Part shown: positions 54,511 to 63,402 of the stretch, in pieces
Numbering within the stretch: the first letter of the stretch is position 1
How the letters are laid out: every line of letters begins with the position of its first letter
Source of the DNA: Rhizobium leguminosarum
Lineage (GTDB): Bacteria; Pseudomonadota; Alphaproteobacteria; Rhizobiales; Rhizobiaceae
Length of the DNA stretch: 64,000 nt
Assembly: GCF_004123835.1 (NCBI RefSeq)
Contig: NZ_MZMU01000015.1
Span: 372,001 to 436,000 of the forward strand
Direction: 5' to 3'
Notes under the pieces: model-generated
Seen by the model: only the letters and a program-made list of their open reading frames with translations
Databases searched by the model: none
What the model was told of the DNA's origin: nothing
Made by a program: the position numbers and the translations under genes

Positions 54511-57500
54511 TCAGTCGAGAAACGGCAGGACGACGAGCGTGCCTGGATCGAGGTTGTGGCGGATGCACACATCCTGTGCCAGCGTGAAATACCGTTCTGC
54601 CTCGTCCATGTCGTCATGCTCGAGGCTGAGTGTCGCCAAGCCATCATAGCACGGAAACAGCAGTTGCGGCTCGTCAATTTCCTTCGCAACCTCAAGGGCT
54701 TCCTCGTAATACTTACGGGCTAGCTTCGGCTGCCCGTGGCATTGATGAATTTGGCCCAGCACGATCAGCGGCACGGAGAGATGGTCGCGCTGATCGAGCG
54801 CCCGGTCGATTTCGACGGCTTTTTCCGCGGCCGGTACACCCTCGGCGGCGCAGCGATCGGTGAAGGTGCAGCAGGCAACGGCGAGGTTGGCGAGAAGCCG
54901 CGCCTGGAAGCCGAGATCGCCGATACGGGTAGCAAGCTCCAGCCCGCGCCGGCAGATCTTGATGGCGTTGGCCGGGTCGACAATCGTGTAGAGAACGCCG
55001 AGATTGGAATAGGCGCGACAGGCAGCACTTTGCAGATCGGCCCTTTCGGCGACCGAGAGGCTGCGCTCCACTTCCTGCACGGCCTCGCGGCGACGCCCGA
55101 GCCGCGCAAAGGCGGCCCCCTTGGTGTTCAGCGCCTCCGCCATCGCTCGCGCTGTTTCCCGTCCGGTCTCGGTCGTTCCGTCGATCGGCAGCGTTTGCAG
55201 GCATTGCAATGCCTGCGTCGCCCACTCGGCGGCAGCGGCCTGATCCCCCATGCGGAAGGCCAGATGGCCGCGCTCCTGCAGGACATGTGCACGTTCGACC
55301 GGCGCATCGATTGTTGCGATTATCGCTTCGGCCGCGGCTAAATGTGTCTCCGCTTGATCGCGGCGTCCTGCATCAAGATGCAAACGGCCGACCTTGCGCA
55401 ATATCCGCGCTGCGGCAATAGGGTTGTCTTTGGTCCGGTGAATCGCAAGTGCTCGTTGATAATGGTTTACGGCGGCGTCGCGCAGGCCCGCAGGACCGCA
55501 GAGATCGGCAAGACGCTCCAGCAGCGCCAGTTGCTCTGGAGTCACCTCTGCCTCATTTGCGAAGGCCGCGAGGGCCTGCCGGTAGAGGCGCATTGCATCG
55601 TCATTGGCGTAGGTTTTGCGCGCCAGATCACCCGCCGCCATCAGATAGCTGGCCCCCTTGGCCTTTTCGGTGGTCAGGCTGAAGTGATGGCCGAGCTGCG
55701 CCAGATGCTCGGGCCGGTCGGGTGCTACACCATATTGACGTTCCAGAACCCGGCCGATCCGTTGATGAAGCTCCATGCGCCGCTGCAGCAGGAGATTGTG
55801 GTAGATGACGTCGTGCATCAGCGTCTGGCTGAAACGATAGCCCGGCGATTGTCCGGCATCGGGCCCGCGCAATTCCTCGATGATATTGGCATCGCAGAGA
55901 TGATCCAATGCAGCATCGATGGCGGCCGGGTCGGTGGCGACGGTGCGGAGCAGGGCGGTATCGAACTTCGGGCCGACCACCGCCGCCTCTTGCGCCAACC
56001 GTCTTATCTCCTGTGGCAAACGATCGACGCGGGCAAGCAGCAGGGCTTGCAGGTTCACCGGGATGTCGACGTCCGTGTCTTCGGCTGCGACATGCCAGCG
56101 TTGGCCGTCATTGCGCAACGTGCCCATGTCGATCAGTGCCCGAAGGATTTCTTCGATGAAAAGCGGATTGCCGCCGGCGCGGTCGAGGATGCGCTTGCGC
56201 ATCGTTACCGGCAACTTGCCATGATCCACGCCAAAAAACGCAGCAAGCAGCTTCTGCCCGTCGGCCGCAAAGAGTGGGGCAAGACGCTGCACGGTGACGC
56301 TGACACGATTGGAGTCCAGTGGGTCGGTCTGCGATGTCGGCCGGTAGATCGCCAGCAGCATCAACCGGCTGCGCTCCAGCCGGTCCATCATGAAGCGAAG
56401 CACTTCCAGCGAGGCGGCGTCGGCCCAGTGCAGATCCTCGATCACAAGCAGCAGGGGACCTTGCGCCAGCCGCCGCTCGAAGACGGTGCGGACGGCATAG
56501 AAGAGCTGCCGCCGCAACTGCTCCGGCTCGATGTACCGCAAAGCGCCATCGGGATCGCCGAGGCCGAGGACATGCAGAAACAGCGGCAAAAGTCCCTCGA
56601 CCTCATCCTGCGTCAGATCGAGCGCGCGGAACCCCGTTGCCAGCAATTGCCGCGCCCTCTCGAGATCATCCCGCTCACCGATGCCGTAGGCGCTGCGCAC
56701 GACCGCGCCGAGCGTGCCATAGGATTGTTCGCCGAGCGGAGAGCAGGTCGCTTTGCGGATGGCGAGGCCCTGGAAACGGGCAGCACTGCCGGCAATTGCA
56801 ACGAATTCGTTGACCAGCCGCGACTTGCCGATGCCCGCTTCGCCGATCAGGCGGACAAGCTGCGCTGCACCGCCGCAGGCAAGGTCGAGGCATGTCAGCA
56901 ACCGCGACAGCTCCGTATCCCGTCCGATCATCGGTGCCTGAAGGCCGAGACTTTCGAGCCCGCGCGCCGTATGCGGCGCTTCCGACAGCCCTGTCAGCCG
57001 ATGGACAAGGACGTTTCCGCTTTTGCCGCGCAATGTCTGCGCGCCGAGACTGTCGAAGGCAAAGGCATGGCGGGTGAGGCGATAGGTCAGCGGCCCGACA
57101 AGGATATCGTTTTCGCCGGCCATGGATTGCAGGCGTTGGGCGGTGTTCACCGTATCGCCGGTCACCGAATAGGATTTTGTACTGACCGCGCCGAAGCCGC
57201 CGGTGACGACAGGGCCGCTATTGATACCGATATGCAGACGCAGCGGCACGCCAGCGCGGGCGTGCCAGCGCTCGCCGACCTGAGTGGCCCGACCGATCAT
57301 ATCGAGTGCAGCACCAAGCGCCCGGACCGGATCGTCCTCATGAGCGACCGGCGCGCCGAACAGCGCCAGCAGCGCATCGCCGACGAACTTGTCGACGAAG
57401 CCGCCATAGGCTTCGACCGCCTGGGTCATCTCTTCGAACAATTCGTTCTGCAGCACCCGCATGACTTCAGGGTCGATCTGCTCGCTCAACGTCGTGAAGC

Positions 57501-57762
57501 CGCAGAGATCGGCAAAGAGCACGGTCACCGGCCGCCGGTCGGCATCGCCCTCCGATTGAGGTTGCGCCTCAATCTTCGGCTTCGTTGCGGGTTGGACTTT
57601 ACCGGAAATCGGCGCGCCGCATTGGGGGCAAAAGGCAAAATCGGGCTGACAAGGATAGCCGCAGGCGGCGCAGACGATAGGCTGCCTTGCGCCGCATCGC
57701 GGACAGAAAGCAAAACCGCTCTGAATATCGAACCCGCAGCCGCTGCACTCCATCGGACGCAT
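54511..57762 (-). CDS. Zinc-ribbon / class III adenylate cyclase / ATPase / TPR protein
   Basis: 1083 residues. Two zinc ribbons at the N-terminus (CSGCGFDIQSGFAFCPRCGA and CAACGYPCQPDFAFCPQCGA), then a class III cyclase domain (about 78-250: VTVLFADLCGFTTLSE, FVDKFVGDALLALFGAP, VTGDTVNTAQRL) with both metal Asp and the Asn/Arg transition-state pair. An AAA/STAND-type ATPase follows (Walker A GEAGIGKSR, Walker B LLLVIEDLHWAD), then many TPRs (about 690-1070). No membrane segment. Probably makes cAMP under control of its own ATPase; signal unknown. Confidence 0.9.
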   Translation of the reverse strand: MRPMECSGCGFDIQSGFAFCPRCGARQPIVCAACGYPCQPDFAFCPQCGAPISGKVQPATKPKIEAQPQSEGDADRRPVTVLFADLCGFTTLSEQIDPEVMRVLQNELFEEMTQAVEAYGGFVDKFVGDALLALFGAPVAHEDDPVRALGAALDMIGRATQVGERWHARAGVPLRLHIGINSGPVVTGGFGAVSTKSYSVTGDTVNTAQRLQSMAGENDILVGPLTYRLTRHAFAFDSLGAQTLRGKSGNVLVHRLTGLSEAPHTARGLESLGLQAPMIGRDTELSRLLTCLDLACGGAAQLVRLIGEAGIGKSRLVNEFVAIAGSAARFQGLAIRKATCSPLGEQSYGTLGAVVRSAYGIGERDDLERARQLLATGFRALDLTQDEVEGLLPLFLHVLGLGDPDGALRYIEPEQLRRQLFYAVRTVFERRLAQGPLLLVIEDLHWADAASLEVLRFMMDRLERSRLMLLAIYRPTSQTDPLDSNRVSVTVQRLAPLFAADGQKLLAAFFGVDHGKLPVTMRKRILDRAGGNPLFIEEILRALIDMGTLRNDGQRWHVAAEDTDVDIPVNLQALLLARVDRLPQEIRRLAQEAAVVGPKFDTALLRTVATDPAAIDAALDHLCDANIIEELRGPDAGQSPGYRFSQTLMHDVIYHNLLLQRRMELHQRIGRVLERQYGVAPDRPEHLAQLGHHFSLTTEKAKGASYLMAAGDLARKTYANDDAMRLYRQALAAFANEAEVTPEQLALLERLADLCGPAGLRDAAVNHYQRALAIHRTKDNPIAAARILRKVGRLHLDAGRRDQAETHLAAAEAIIATIDAPVERAHVLQERGHLAFRMGDQAAAAEWATQALQCLQTLPIDGTTETGRETARAMAEALNTKGAAFARLGRRREAVQEVERSLSVAERADLQSAACRAYSNLGVLYTIVDPANAIKICRRGLELATRIGDLGFQARLLANLAVACCTFTDRCAAEGVPAAEKAVEIDRALDQRDHLSVPLIVLGQIHQCHGQPKLARKYYEEALEVAKEIDEPQLLFPCYDGLATLSLEHDDMDEAERYFTLAQDVCIRHNLDPGTLVVLPFLD

Positions 57763-57924
57763 CTCACGAAACCCCGATGTACGGCTATTTCAGCCGCAAC
57801 CAGCAGGCCTCAGACAGGGACAAGCATGAACCTGCTGCCCCAGGCCCGCAAGCACTAAACACAAGCGGCGGAACGACTATGATGATCTCGAGAAACCATG
57901 ACACGATTAAATTCTTTGTGATGA

Positions 57925-57937
57925 ATATTGACAATAT
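57925..57937. promoter_or_regulatory. Palindrome upstream of the toxin-antitoxin pair
   Basis: ATATTG-A-CAATAT, a perfect inverted repeat, 47 bases before the antitoxin ATG in an AT-rich patch. A likely operator for autorepression by the antitoxin. Confidence 0.5.
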
Positions 57938-57983
57938 ATGCTACGCTGGTCCCACGATAGAGGAAGAACGAAAGGGTAGGCCG

Positions 57984-58235
57984 ATGGCATCGGGCAGCAT
58001 TCATGTGAAGGTCAGCGGCGTGCTGCAAGATCACATTCAGCAGCAGATCGGTGACGACGGCCTCTATGAGAATGCGAGCGAGTACATTCGTGCACTGATC
58101 CGACGCGATTTGCAAACGCGCGACGAGGCATGGGATGCCCTGCAAAAGGAACTTGCACCCGCGATGCGTGCCGACGACAGCGAGTTTGTCGTCGTTTCCG
58201 CTGAAGACGTTATCCGCCGCAACAAGCGCCGCTGA
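57984..58235 (+). CDS. ParD-like antitoxin (ribbon-helix-helix)
   Basis: 83 residues. ASGSIHVKVSGVLQDHIQQQ supplies the DNA-binding strand and first helix; GLYENASEYIRALIRRDLQT is the typical ParD helix; the C-terminal tail would wrap the toxin. GGGTAGG lies 4 bases before the ATG at 57984. The toxin ATG follows its stop by 2 bases. Confidence 0.85.
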   Translation: MASGSIHVKVSGVLQDHIQQQIGDDGLYENASEYIRALIRRDLQTRDEAWDALQKELAPAMRADDSEFVVVSAEDVIRRNKRR

Positions 58236-58237
58236 GC

Positions 58238-58588
58238 ATGGTAGCCTATCGGTTTTATCCACGCGCTGACGCCGCGCAGGACAAGATTTGGCGTGACACT
58301 TTCGAGGCGTGGGGAGAAAAACAGGCAGATGCGTACATTCTCGGGCTGCATGTTTATTTGCAGCGTTTGTGCGAGGATCGCCTGATCTGGCGACGGCTTC
58401 CGCAACAGTTGGCAGTTCCCGCTGACATCAGGCGTCGGGCCTATTTCAGCCGCTATGAGCATCACTACCTGTTCTTTCGTGAGCTTGAGAACGGTGATCT
58501 TGGCGTCATGAGCATTCTTCACGAACGGATGGATTTACCGGTGCGGCTTAAAGAGGACTTGGCCGCTCTTTCAAACAAAGAGTCGTGA
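58238..58588 (+). CDS. ParE/RelE-superfamily toxin
   Basis: 116 residues, slightly long for ParE (about 95-100). FYPRADAAQDKIWRDTFEAW and AYFSRYEHHYLFFRELENGD with GVMSILHERMDL match the RelE/ParE fold order. ParE toxins inhibit gyrase and RelE cleaves mRNA; which applies here cannot be told. Coupled to the antitoxin gene. Confidence 0.82.
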   Translation: MVAYRFYPRADAAQDKIWRDTFEAWGEKQADAYILGLHVYLQRLCEDRLIWRRLPQQLAVPADIRRRAYFSRYEHHYLFFRELENGDLGVMSILHERMDLPVRLKEDLAALSNKES

Positions 58589-58798
58589 CATAGTATCTTT
58601 GGTCGGAACGGCGCGTACCTGGAATTCCTCGGACCGCAATTCGGCTTCTCTGCGGCCTGAAGAAAATCGATCTCATAGAGCGGCATAGATACATGATCGA
58701 GACGCCAGCCTCGATCATGAGGTCCTGGGCTAGCATAAACGATGACTGCGGCCTGCAGGATCGCACGGCTTGCTTTTGGGGTGTTCGATCACCGGCCG

Positions 58799-60505
58799 TT
58801 ACTGCCGAAGGGTGTCGGCGAGCCTTGCAACTCGGCAGTGAAGGAGCACCGGCCGGTCCACGTCGATCATCTCCTCGATCCTGGCATCGAGTTCGCTCGG
58901 GCTCTCGCAGCGAAGGCCGACGGCGCCATAGGCTTCCGCGAGCTTGGTGAAATCGGGCAGCGAGGCCGAATAGGAGCGCGATCGAACATTGCCATCCGGC
59001 ATTTCTTCCCATTTTCGCGCCATGCCAGGATGCTCATCGCTCAAGATGAAGATCTTGATCGGGGCTTGATGCTGTATCGCCGTCGACAGCTCCTTCATCG
59101 TCGTCTGCACCGACGCGTCGCCGGCAATGTCGATGACAAGGCGGCCGGGATTTGCGAGCTGCGCCCCCAGCGCGGCAGGAAGACCGAAGCCCATCGTCCC
59201 TAATCCCCCAGAGGTAATCCAGCGATTGGGCCTGTCGAAACCGAAGAACTGCGCCACCCACATCTGCTGATCGATCTCCGTAGCGATGATGGGGTCGTGC
59301 GGCTTTGTCAGCGCATGCAGACGCTCCAGCGCATGTTGCGGCATGATTGCATGGTCCAGCTGCTCGTAGGAAAACGAATGGCGGGCTCGCCAGTGATCGA
59401 TCTGTGTCCACCACGCCCGCAACCGCTTCTGGTCGGGGACAGAGGAAAATAACCGCCAGGCATGGAGCATATCCGCCAGCACATGCGCGGCGTCGCCTTG
59501 AATGCCGATATCGACGAGAACGCGTTTGTTGATCGACGAGGCATCGATATCGATCTGGATTTTCTTCGAGTGAGGCGAAAACTCATGGATGCGCGAGATC
59601 GCAAGATCGTCAAACCGCGCGCCGATGGCGACCATCAGATCGCACGCGCCAATTGCCATATTGGCTTCATGCGATCCGTCCTGTCCGGCAACGCGCAGCC
59701 AATTTCGCCCGGTGGCGGGATAGGCTCCAAGCCCCATAATGGTGGACGTTACGGGAAAGCCGGTGAGGTCGACGACCTCACGCAACAATCTCGACGCCTC
59801 CGGTCCGGAGTTGATGATGCCGCCGCCGGTATAGATGATGGGGCGCCGGGCTTCGGCCATCAATGCGACCGCCGCTCGGATCGCGTTTCGATCGCCTTGC
59901 ATTGCCGGCTGGTAGCTCGGCAACGGAGCTACCTTGTCAGGTGAGACGTATGTCCCGCTCGCGAAGAGCACGTCCTTCGGCATTTCGACGAGAACAGGAC
60001 CGGGTCGACCGGCCGCCGCGATCCGGAAAGCCAGATGGATCGTCTTGGCCAGATCGTCGATGTGTTTGACCAGGAAGTTGTGCTTTGTGCAGGGGCGGGT
60101 GATACCGACCGTATCGCATTCCTGAAAAGCGTCCGTGCCGATCAGACTTGTTGGCACCTGGCCGGCGAGGCAGACGAGCGGAACGGAGTCCATAAGGGCA
60201 TCCTGCAGCGCCGTGACCGCATTTGTGACCCCTGGTCCCGATGTCACCAGCATGACGCCAACTTTTCCCGTCGAACGGGCATAGCCTTCGGCGGCGTGTC
60301 CGGCGCCTTGCTCATGGCGCACCAGGAAATGTTTGATGTCCTCCTGTTGGAATATTTCGTCATAGATCGGCAGCACCGCTGCGCCTGGATAACCGAAGAT
60401 GTGCTCGACACCGTTGTCGCGCAGGGCTTGCAGAACGATCTCGCCACCGTTCATGCGACGATCAGAGGGGTTATTGAGGGAAGAGTTGGCTGTCTCGCCG
60501 GTCAT
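58799..60505 (-). CDS. Acetolactate synthase large subunit (divergent paralogue)
   Basis: A ThDP-dependent enzyme condensing pyruvate to acetolactate (valine, leucine and isoleucine pathway). The catalytic Glu lies in RHEQGAGHAAEGYAR; SGPGVTNAVTALQDALMDSV and FQECDTVGITRPCTKHNFLV are AHAS blocks. The ThDP motif starts GDASVQTTMKELSTA but ends ILSDEHPGMA where other AHAS have NN, so a Mg2+ ligand position is altered. 568 residues from the ATG at 60505; the frame stays open upstream. No small-subunit gene is adjacent. Expression is probably attenuated (leader at 60607-60663). Confidence 0.88.
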   Translation of the reverse strand: MTGETANSSLNNPSDRRMNGGEIVLQALRDNGVEHIFGYPGAAVLPIYDEIFQQEDIKHFLVRHEQGAGHAAEGYARSTGKVGVMLVTSGPGVTNAVTALQDALMDSVPLVCLAGQVPTSLIGTDAFQECDTVGITRPCTKHNFLVKHIDDLAKTIHLAFRIAAAGRPGPVLVEMPKDVLFASGTYVSPDKVAPLPSYQPAMQGDRNAIRAAVALMAEARRPIIYTGGGIINSGPEASRLLREVVDLTGFPVTSTIMGLGAYPATGRNWLRVAGQDGSHEANMAIGACDLMVAIGARFDDLAISRIHEFSPHSKKIQIDIDASSINKRVLVDIGIQGDAAHVLADMLHAWRLFSSVPDQKRLRAWWTQIDHWRARHSFSYEQLDHAIMPQHALERLHALTKPHDPIIATEIDQQMWVAQFFGFDRPNRWITSGGLGTMGFGLPAALGAQLANPGRLVIDIAGDASVQTTMKELSTAIQHQAPIKIFILSDEHPGMARKWEEMPDGNVRSRSYSASLPDFTKLAEAYGAVGLRCESPSELDARIEEMIDVDRPVLLHCRVARLADTLRQ

Positions 60506-60549
60506 ATCAGGGTTCCGTCGTAAGTGAGGTGATAGGTGCGACGGGGCAT

Positions 60550-60572
60550 AAAAAAAGGCCCCGTCAGGGACC
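60550..60572 (-). terminator. Attenuator of the acetolactate synthase gene
   Basis: On the minus strand GGTCCC-TGAC-GGGGCC (one wobble) followed by seven T, between leader peptide and gene. An overlapping alternative hairpin, GACGGGGC / GCCCCGTC (60540-60565, perfect 8-bp stem), uses the same GGGGC and would exclude the terminator. Confidence 0.75.
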
Positions 60573-60606
60573 TGTTTTCGGCGCATGGGTGGCTATTGCC
60601 GGACGA

Positions 60607-60663
60607 TCAGACCGTCCTGCCCATGCGCGATATCACCACTACGAGAACCATTGCGATTTTCAT
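60607..60663 (-). CDS. Leader peptide for attenuation (18 aa)
   Basis: MKIAMVLVVVISRMGRTV: eight of 18 residues are Val, Ile or Leu, with the run VLVVVI. GGAGGT lies 12 bases before the ATG. The attenuator hairpin begins 34 bases after the stop. The layout is that of ilvB/ilvG leaders, where ribosome stalling at branched-chain codons prevents termination. Confidence 0.8.
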   Translation of the reverse strand: MKIAMVLVVVISRMGRTV

Positions 60664-60922
60664 GGACGATAGAGCTACCTCCGAATCTACACGTCGTCAA
60701 CGTTGCTTCTACGTAGATTGTATCTGTGGTTGAGAATATTTGAGATCGGTTGGTTGGTCAGGGAGTGGCAAGGGCAGGGGGCAACCCGTTCGCAACCTAT
60801 CGACAAGGCAAACTCTGCCCGTTCCATCGACCCGCTAAGCGATTTCGACCACGTCTTCCAGTGCGCCCCGGTCAGGGTTTCCGAGCCAGCCGCCGGCGTT
60901 CGGTCCCGGCGCGACCCAAGTT

Positions 60923-62011
60923 CTATGGCGAGGTATGTGCGCCATCGAGGATCTGTCGCGCCTCGGCCCGTGGCGCGGCGACGGAATGACGCTTAACGAG
61001 CGAGCATTCGAGCTTCGCAATGGGATAGCGCTTGCCGGGTGTACTTTCCGGGTTGAGATGTTCAATCGCCCATTGCCCCATGGCAAGATGTGGAAGGACC
61101 GAGGTCGTCAGCGGGGGGACGAGATGTCGTGAAATTTCTTCGTCGTCATAACCCACCACCGACATGTCCTGGGGAATGCGAAGCCCTGCATCCTTGAGCG
61201 CCTCGTAGCAACCGATGGCAGTGCGGTCGTTCTGGCAGAAGATCGCGGTGGGCGGCTCTTTCAGAGCAAGCAGTTTCATCGTGGCGGCATAGCCGGCACT
61301 GGCCGACCAGTCGCCTTCAATGACCAATTCCGGATCGAAGGGTATATCGGCGGTCGCCAGCGCTCGGCGATATCCCGTCAGCCGGTCCTGCGCAGCCTGC
61401 ATCCAGATTTCACCGGTGATCGTCGCGATGCGATGGTGTCCGTGCATGATCAGATGCCGGGTGGAGCTCTGCCCTCCAGCGATCTCGCTCGGCACCACGG
61501 CGGGAAAGGCATGGTCCGCCGTATAACAGTTCAGCAGGACCGTCGGGATGTTGAGCTTGCTGACATAGGATGGAAGCTCCACCTGGCGGGTATAGATCGT
61601 CATATATATGAGGGCCGATATGCCTCCGCTCGTCAACGCCTCGATTGCTTTCGGCTCCATGACGGGGTCACTGAGCGTCTGGGTTACCAGAAGGACATTG
61701 CCGGCGTTCCAGGAGGCTTGCCGCGCGCCTTCGATCGCAACGATCGCTTCCGGGCTGGTGGCGAGTTGATCCACGGCGAAACCGATGACGTTGTCCAGTC
61801 CCGAATAAGAGGCCTTCGTCGTATAGATCTTCTCCATATAACCGAGCGCACGCGCCGCCTCCAATACACGATCGCGCGTCTGCTGGGAGATGCGGGTGCC
61901 GGGCGTGTCGTTGAGGACGAAGGAGACGGCTGCCTGCGAGCAGCCAGCCGCCGCGGCGATGTCCATCATCGTCACGCGCACAGGCTTATTTTGGGTCTTG
62001 GGTTTTCGCAT
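60923..62011 (-). CDS. LacI-family transcriptional regulator
   Basis: 362 residues. The HTH reads VTMMDIAAAAGCSQAAVSFV, then a hinge and a periplasmic-binding-like sensor domain (VVPSEIAGGQSSTRHLIMHG, MSVVGYDDEEISRHLVPPLT). The C-terminus runs about 15 residues beyond the usual end. It diverges from the sugar-binding-protein gene across 349 bases with a LacI-type operator, so it probably represses that transporter. Confidence 0.92.
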   Translation of the reverse strand: MRKPKTQNKPVRVTMMDIAAAAGCSQAAVSFVLNDTPGTRISQQTRDRVLEAARALGYMEKIYTTKASYSGLDNVIGFAVDQLATSPEAIVAIEGARQASWNAGNVLLVTQTLSDPVMEPKAIEALTSGGISALIYMTIYTRQVELPSYVSKLNIPTVLLNCYTADHAFPAVVPSEIAGGQSSTRHLIMHGHHRIATITGEIWMQAAQDRLTGYRRALATADIPFDPELVIEGDWSASAGYAATMKLLALKEPPTAIFCQNDRTAIGCYEALKDAGLRIPQDMSVVGYDDEEISRHLVPPLTTSVLPHLAMGQWAIEHLNPESTPGKRYPIAKLECSLVKRHSVAAPRAEARQILDGAHTSP

Positions 62012-62090
62012 TCGTGGAAACTGTCTCTGCTCGGGATAACGGGTCAGGGTGATTGATCGTCGTTTTAGATAATTAATATTAGCATCTATC

Positions 62091-62104
62091 TGAAAGCGCT
62101 GGCA
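62091..62104. promoter_or_regulatory. LacI-type operator
   Basis: TGAAAGCGCTGGCA fits TGnnAnCGnTnnCA, the general LacI/GalR operator with central CG, 79 bases upstream of the LacI gene in the divergent region (62012-62360). The rest of this gap is AT-rich and shows no gene. Confidence 0.6.
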
Positions 62105-62360
62105 ATTGCATGAATTGTTGCAATGCTGTCGGTTATTGGCAAATGCCAGTACAAAATTGCCATTCTAGCCACTGCGCGATGAAATGTTTTGATCTGCATT
62201 GATAATACTATTTACTAATTAAATTTCTTGTATACCGTCAGGGAGCGATCGGAACCTATGCCACTCGTCGCTTTGCGACGGCCCTGGGAGGGGGCGCGCA
62301 TCCGGCCGGCCGTAAATCGGAAACGGGCCCATGCAACTGCGGCCCCTCGGGAGGTGTATT

Positions 62361-63323
62361 ATGAAACAGCTGAAACGCAATGCAGCCTTGTTATTCGCCG
62401 GGTTGATGCTGAGCGCGGCGCCGATTGCCGTATCGCATGCTGCCGACAAGCCGACACTCGCATTTGTCGTCAATGGCGCATCCGACTTCTGGAAAGCCGC
62501 AGAGGCGGGCGTGAAGAAGGCGCAGGCCGAGATGCCGGACTACCAGATGGAGCTGAAATACCCTGAACAGGCATCGGTCGCCGTTCAGCAACGCCTGATG
62601 GAAGACCTGGTCAGTGCCGGCGTCAAAGGGGTCATGGTCTCCGCAGTCGACCCCAAGACCCAGACGGACGGCTTGAATAAGATCGGCTCGCAGACTGCTC
62701 TCTTCACCACCGATAGTGACGCGCCGCAAACCAACCGCGTCGCCTATATCGGCTCATCGAATATCGACGCCGGCATGCAGGCCGCCGAAATTGCCAAGAA
62801 AGCGATGCCGGACGGCGGCAAATGCATCGGCTTCGTCGGCCTGCTCGGTGCCGACAATGCCAAGGAGCGCATCCAGGGCATGACGGACGGCCTGAAGGGC
62901 ACGAAGATCGAGCTGACAGATGTGCGCGGCGACGATATCGACCAGACGCGCGCAAAGAAGAACGTCGAGGACGCGCTGGTGGCCAGCCCCGACGTCACCT
63001 GCATGGTCGGTTTCTACTCCTACAATACGCCGCGCATCTATGAGGCGCTGCGCGACGCCGGCAAACTCGGCCAGATCACCGTCGTCGGCTTTGATGACGA
63101 TCCGATCACGCTCGGTGGCGTCAAGGAGGGCACGATCGCAGCGACCGTCGTGCAGCAGCCGTTCGAGTGGGCCTATCAGGGCATGAAGCTGATGGCGGCC
63201 TACCTCAAGGGCGACAAGTCCGGCGTTCCCGGCAACGGCTTGATCATCATCCCGACGGTGATCATCGGCAAGGATGACGTTGACAAGTATGCCGCCAGCC
63301 TGAAGGCTATGTCTGGAAAATAA
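62361..63323 (+). CDS. Sugar ABC transporter substrate-binding protein (ribose/xylose type)
   Basis: A periplasmic binding protein, 320 residues. A signal peptide (about 1-26, ending AVSHA) precedes ADKPTLAFVVNGASDFWKAA. Type I periplasmic-fold blocks are GVKGVMVSAVDPKTQTDGLN, NRVAYIGSSNIDAGMQAAEI and ITVVGFDDDPITLGGVKEGT. GGGAGG precedes the ATG at 62361; an upstream ATG (62331) lacks a signal context. Followed by an intercistronic hairpin and the ATP-binding gene. The sugar is unknown. Confidence 0.93.
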   Translation: MKQLKRNAALLFAGLMLSAAPIAVSHAADKPTLAFVVNGASDFWKAAEAGVKKAQAEMPDYQMELKYPEQASVAVQQRLMEDLVSAGVKGVMVSAVDPKTQTDGLNKIGSQTALFTTDSDAPQTNRVAYIGSSNIDAGMQAAEIAKKAMPDGGKCIGFVGLLGADNAKERIQGMTDGLKGTKIELTDVRGDDIDQTRAKKNVEDALVASPDVTCMVGFYSYNTPRIYEALRDAGKLGQITVVGFDDDPITLGGVKEGTIAATVVQQPFEWAYQGMKLMAAYLKGDKSGVPGNGLIIIPTVIIGKDDVDKYAASLKAMSGK

Positions 63324-63329
63324 GCCTCC

Positions 63330-63361
63330 TTCGCGGCGGCGGCACTTGCCGCTGCCGCGAA
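63330..63361 (+). other. Intercistronic stem-loop between binding protein and ATPase genes
   Basis: TTCGCGGCGGCGGC-ACTT-GCCGCTGCCGCGAA, a 14-bp stem with one wobble and no T-run, 7 bases after the binding-protein stop. Such hairpins stabilise the upstream mRNA, so binding protein is made in excess over the ATPase. Confidence 0.7.
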
Positions 63362-63402
63362 AGACGTCTCATGCCGACAGTATTAGCAGCCATGGACAGG
63401 CG

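Noticed and set aside
55342..57858. 838-codon open frame opposite the cyclase/TPR gene
   Set aside because: The minus strand carries a coherent multi-domain protein with intact catalytic motifs; the antisense frame shows no domain.
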